NCBI RefSeq assembly: GCF_010119935.1
Contig: NZ_CP048209.1
Span: 4,901,001-4,965,000 of the forward strand
Origin: Paenibacillus lycopersici
Lineage (GTDB): Bacteria; Bacillota; Bacilli; Paenibacillales; Paenibacillaceae
Length of the DNA: 64,000 nt
Direction: 5' to 3'
The stretch's first letter is position 1, and every line of letters starts with the position of its first letter. The notes beneath the pieces are model-generated. The model was not told where the DNA came from and searched no databases. It saw only the letters and a list, made by a program, of their open reading frames with translations. Below are positions 61,216 to 64,000 of this stretch, piece after piece. The translations under genes were made by a program, and so were the position numbers.

Positions 61216-62292
61216 TCATTCCGCCCAGCACTGCGTCTCGGTCGTGACCGCCTCGCCCGTTTGCAGCGCGTGCTGCATCATGAGCGCCAGATAATGATCC
61301 TGGCATGCTTCCGCCAGGCTGTAGAAGTCTTCGCCGCCGGCGGCATAGACGGCCATCCGTTCCAGGCAGGTCGCCACCGCGATTTCGTCGTCGGTGAGAC
61401 GGGCAGGCGCCATGCCGTTCTTGTAGACGACCTGCTCGCCGCAATGGAGGCTCTTCAGGTAATAGCCTTCCAAATTACCGTCCAGCCCCGCCTGCTGACG
61501 GGTCAGCAGGAGGTGGACGGGCGTCAAATGATCGAGCAGGTAGCGAACGTCGAAGTTGTTGATCTCGCCCCGTTCCCCGCGCACGAGCAGGCGCGGGGAA
61601 CGAATCCACGAGAAGTACTGGTCGCCGGTGAAATCGTAGACGCCGTACTTGCCGCCGAAATCGAAGGCGGCCATCACCTGGTTCGACTGCGCGATGCGGC
61701 TCTCCGCCGGCGGGCCGCCGCGGCCGGGTCCTTCGACGATCGGCGACGCGAAGGACGATGCGCGGATCGTCGCGTTCTCGAAGCCGATGTCGAGGAAGCG
61801 CCGCATCAGACTGATGCCGTGATAGTCGTGCGCGGCCGACACCTGGGCTTGCGTGACCGTGCCGAGCTTGCCGGAGCGGGCAATCGCCAGTCTGCCGGCA
61901 TGGTTCGGCTGGAACGCGTACTGCTCCGCCACCTGAATGCGTCCCCGGCCGCCGACCGCGCGGTACAGCGCGACCAGATCCTCCAGCTTCTCCGCGGGAG
62001 GCGTCTCGCACAGTGCGGGAATGCCGCGCTCGGTCAACGCGAGCATGACGTCCGGCGCCACCTTTCGCGGCACGCTGACGACAACGAACGCGAGCGCCGC
62101 CGCGCCGTCCAGCATCGCATCGAGATCGCGATACGTCGGAACGTCCCATGCGCGTTCGAACGCCAAGCCTTTCGCGGCGTCGCGCACGACGACGCCCGCG
62201 ACCCGGAACCGCTCGGGCAGCGCCTTGGCGATGCGCAGGAAGAACTCGCTGCGCCAGCCGCCTCCGACAATACCGAATTTAACCTGCTTCAT
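61216..62292 (-). CDS. Gfo/Idh/MocA family oxidoreductase
   Basis: 358 residues from ATG 62292 (GGAGG 10 nt upstream); the long 5' extension seen in this frame is a shadow of the neighbouring gene. KFGIVGGGWRSEFFLRIAKAL is the Rossmann start, PALCETPPAEKLEDLVALY replaces the EKP motif with ETP, and SAAHDYHGISLMRRFLDIG lies in the catalytic half. The missing Lys of EKP, which normally contacts cofactor and substrate, suggests unusual chemistry or a non-redox role. It follows a sister Gfo/Idh gene by 32 bp. Confidence 0.85.
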   Translation of the reverse strand: MKQVKFGIVGGGWRSEFFLRIAKALPERFRVAGVVVRDAAKGLAFERAWDVPTYRDLDAMLDGAAALAFVVVSVPRKVAPDVMLALTERGIPALCETPPAEKLEDLVALYRAVGGRGRIQVAEQYAFQPNHAGRLAIARSGKLGTVTQAQVSAAHDYHGISLMRRFLDIGFENATIRASSFASPIVEGPGRGGPPAESRIAQSNQVMAAFDFGGKYGVYDFTGDQYFSWIRSPRLLVRGERGEINNFDVRYLLDHLTPVHLLLTRQQAGLDGNLEGYYLKSLHCGEQVVYKNGMAPARLTDDEIAVATCLERMAVYAAGGEDFYSLAEACQDHYLALMMQHALQTGEAVTTETQCWAE

Positions 62293-62324
62293 ATTCGCAT
62301 CTCCTCCATCTTGTAACGCCGCGC

Positions 62325-63386
62325 TCATAGCAGCCTCCCGTTCCGGCCGCCACCGGTTCCCGCATACGGAATGCCGGGCACCCAATCCCGCTCGCCGGCG
62401 GGAGGCTCGAAGGCATCGACGGGGAAGGTGACGATGCAGCCGCGGTTCGCCGACAGATACGCGCCTTCCACGATTTCCAGCGCGGCCAGCGAGCTGTCGG
62501 CAAGGCTGTAGTCCGCCGTGCCGCGTTCGATGTGATCCGCCATAGTCTCCAAGTGGCGCCGATGGCCTGTAACAGGGAGCTCCTCCGGCACGATCAGGCT
62601 GCCGGCCGGGTGGGCTTCGTTCAGCAGCCAGTAACCGTTCTCCCAGCCCCAGAACTCGATGACGCCATGCGTGCCGACGATCCGGAACAGCGTCTCCTTG
62701 CCTTCGCGGTTGACCTGCACGTCGTCGCCGGTCATCATGACGACGCGGATGCCGCTCTTCGTCTGCGCATAAGTAATCGCCGCCGTCTCTACCTGCATGC
62801 CGTCCCGATAAGTGCGCGTGCTCGTATCGGCTTGCCCCATGACGTAAGCCAGCGGCTCGTTGCCGGTCAGCTGAACGAAGAAATTGAGCCAATGAATGCC
62901 CGCGTTAATGATGTCCCATTTCGTGTTCTGTATCTCGACCAGCTTCAGCTCGCCGATTTCGCCCCGGCGCACGCGGCCGATAATTTCAAGCGGCGTGATC
63001 TTCGCCAGCATGCCGTGCGGGACGACCATCGGCAGCCCGCGGCTCTTGATCGCTTCGAGAATCGCGCGCCCGGACGCAACGGTATGGCCGAGGGGCTTCT
63101 CGACGAGAATGCCCTTCAAGGGCAGGCGCAGCGCGTCCATCGCCACTTCTTCGTGCGATGGCGGGAACGTGCTGACGCAGACAATGTCCGTCGGGCATTG
63201 CGCGAACATCGCATGGTGATCGGTGAACGTCTGGATGCCCGGAAATTGCGCCCGCAGCCGCTCGCAAATCTCCGGTCTCAGGTCGGCGGCGGCGGCCAAT
63301 TCGAACCGGTCGGACGCTGCGAGCGCTTTCATGCTCAGCAGCCCGCCTGCCCCGCCTCCGACGACGGACGCTGTTAACTTCGTCAC
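62325..63386 (-). CDS. Gfo/Idh/MocA family oxidoreductase
   Basis: 353 residues from GTG 63386, with AAGGGAG 9 nt upstream; it overlaps the GH130 stop by four bases (GTGA). TASVVGGGAGGLLSMKALAA is the nucleotide loop, GILVEKPLGHTVASGRAIL the EKP motif, and DIINAGIHWLNFFVQLTGN the catalytic His region. Likely oxidises a sugar released by the GH130 enzyme. Second gene in this operon. Confidence 0.9.
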   Translation of the reverse strand: MTKLTASVVGGGAGGLLSMKALAASDRFELAAAADLRPEICERLRAQFPGIQTFTDHHAMFAQCPTDIVCVSTFPPSHEEVAMDALRLPLKGILVEKPLGHTVASGRAILEAIKSRGLPMVVPHGMLAKITPLEIIGRVRRGEIGELKLVEIQNTKWDIINAGIHWLNFFVQLTGNEPLAYVMGQADTSTRTYRDGMQVETAAITYAQTKSGIRVVMMTGDDVQVNREGKETLFRIVGTHGVIEFWGWENGYWLLNEAHPAGSLIVPEELPVTGHRRHLETMADHIERGTADYSLADSSLAALEIVEGAYLSANRGCIVTFPVDAFEPPAGERDWVPGIPYAGTGGGRNGRLL

Positions 63387-64000
63387 ATTCGAGGACTCCC
63401 TTCGTTGCAGACCGCAACGGCGATTTTGGAATCGGCTGTCCCGTAATACAGCAGCCATTGATTCCTATAATAAACCAATCCTTCGACGAAGCAAACATGA
63501 TTAACCTGCCCGCTGATCTCATAATCCTTATCCGGCACCAGGAACGGCGTCGTGCTCCGCCCGATCAGCGCCATCGGATCCCGGACGTCGAACAGCGCCT
63601 GCCCGGAGCAGTAAGCGCCGGGCGCGTAAGCCGGATCGCCCTGCCGCTCGTCGTTGCGGCCGTTATAGATCAGCCGGATGCCGTGCTCGGTCAGCACCGC
63701 TTGCGGTCCGGGCTCGACGAGCGTGCTGTCGAAGCAGTTGCGGCGGGTCAGCATGATCGGCACGAGCGACGCCTCGGCGTCATAGCCGCGGAAGTCCTGC
63801 GAGACGACCGGCGACCAACGGATCAGATCGTCGGAGGTGGCGGCATAAATATTCGATTCGCCCCAGTACATCCAATACTTGCCGTTGATCTTCGCGGCGA
63901 TGAAGCGCTCGCCTTCCCGGCGCGTCACGACGGCTGCGGCCTTGGACCAGATGTCCGCGAATTCCCCGAACGCTCTGCCATGCTTGGTCCAGTCGACCAA
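63383..64000 (-). CDS. GH130-type glycosidase/phosphorylase (5' end beyond window)
   Basis: 205 residues visible; the frame is open to the window edge, so the N-terminal part is missing (GH130 proteins usually exceed 300 residues). KINGKYWMYWGESNIYAATSDDLIRW, LIYNGRNDERQGDPAYAPGAYCSGQALFD, then YEISGQVNHVCFVEGLVYY and LLYYGTADSKIAVA follow the five-bladed propeller pattern of GH130 (YGxAD near the end). Members phosphorolyse or hydrolyse beta-1,2- or beta-1,4-mannosides. First known gene of the operon with two dehydrogenases. Confidence 0.85.
   Translation of the reverse strand: MVDWTKHGRAFGEFADIWSKAAAVVTRREGERFIAAKINGKYWMYWGESNIYAATSDDLIRWSPVVSQDFRGYDAEASLVPIMLTRRNCFDSTLVEPGPQAVLTEHGIRLIYNGRNDERQGDPAYAPGAYCSGQALFDVRDPMALIGRSTTPFLVPDKDYEISGQVNHVCFVEGLVYYRNQWLLYYGTADSKIAVAVCNEGSPRM

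Noticed and set aside
62293..62892. 200-residue N-terminal extension of the Gfo/Idh gene at 61216
   Set aside because: The extension is an out-of-frame reading of the neighbouring Gfo/Idh gene. ATG 62292 has GGAGG and starts the normal Rossmann fold.

Overview
The window looks like a chromosomal segment of a GC-rich Paenibacillaceae bacterium (Paenibacillus or Cohnella type). The basis is content, not database matches: two T-box leaders, AAGGAGG-type ribosome binding sites with frequent TTG/GTG starts, an SLH-domain surface protein, YesM/YesN-type two-component regulators, AraC regulators beside ABC sugar importers that lack their own ATPase gene, and seven Gfo/Idh/MocA oxidoreductases in 64 kb. 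Most of the window is carbohydrate scavenging and sugar-ring oxidation, with a few housekeeping and stress genes between.

Region by region. 0-1.5 kb (minus): CorA and a DUF2062 membrane protein, translationally coupled. 1.8-16.5 kb (plus): a membrane AraC regulator, a lipoprotein binding protein, a 640-residue protein of unknown function, an aldo/keto reductase, three overlapping Gfo/Idh/MocA dehydrogenases, a perfect hairpin, two permeases with a second binding protein, a terminator, and a creatininase-family amidohydrolase. 16.6-22.5 kb (minus): a small VOC protein and a 1757-residue SLH protein with sixteen 67-residue repeats. 22.8-35 kb (minus): histidine kinase, response regulator, then a separately promoted importer, GH42 beta-galactosidase, glpK and glpD. 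35.4-38.4 kb (plus): an mhq-like quinone/catechol detoxification operon with two MhqR-like operators. 38.5-39.7 kb: FabV enoyl reductase.

39.8-43.7 kb is mostly non-coding and rich in tandem repeats (145-, 52- and 37/38-bp arrays). It surrounds one small gene with a PDDEXK/DUF559-like nuclease core and a winged-helix-like tail, which sits behind a short terminated leader. A second, diverged 52-bp array lies at 60.8-61.06 kb. This is the part of the window least explained by known families.

42.2-54.7 kb holds small sugar-metabolism and regulator units: Gfo/Idh, sugar isomerase, AraC, Nudix, aldose epimerase, Gfo/Idh-AKR-esterase operon, DedA, arylamine N-acetyltransferase, AraC, a YwaF-like membrane protein and a GyrI-like protein. 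54.8-60.8 kb (minus): tyrS behind a tyrosine T-box, a terpenoid-cyclase-fold protein, SelO, and asd behind a T-box whose specifier reads AAA (lysine). 61.2-64 kb (minus): a GH130 gene cut by the window edge, overlapping two further Gfo/Idh genes.

The genes fit one lifestyle: extracellular glycans or glycosides are sensed by membrane regulators, imported by binding-protein transporters, and processed by glycosidases and NAD(P)-dependent dehydrogenases. No tRNA, rRNA, CRISPR array, transposase or prophage gene was recognised.
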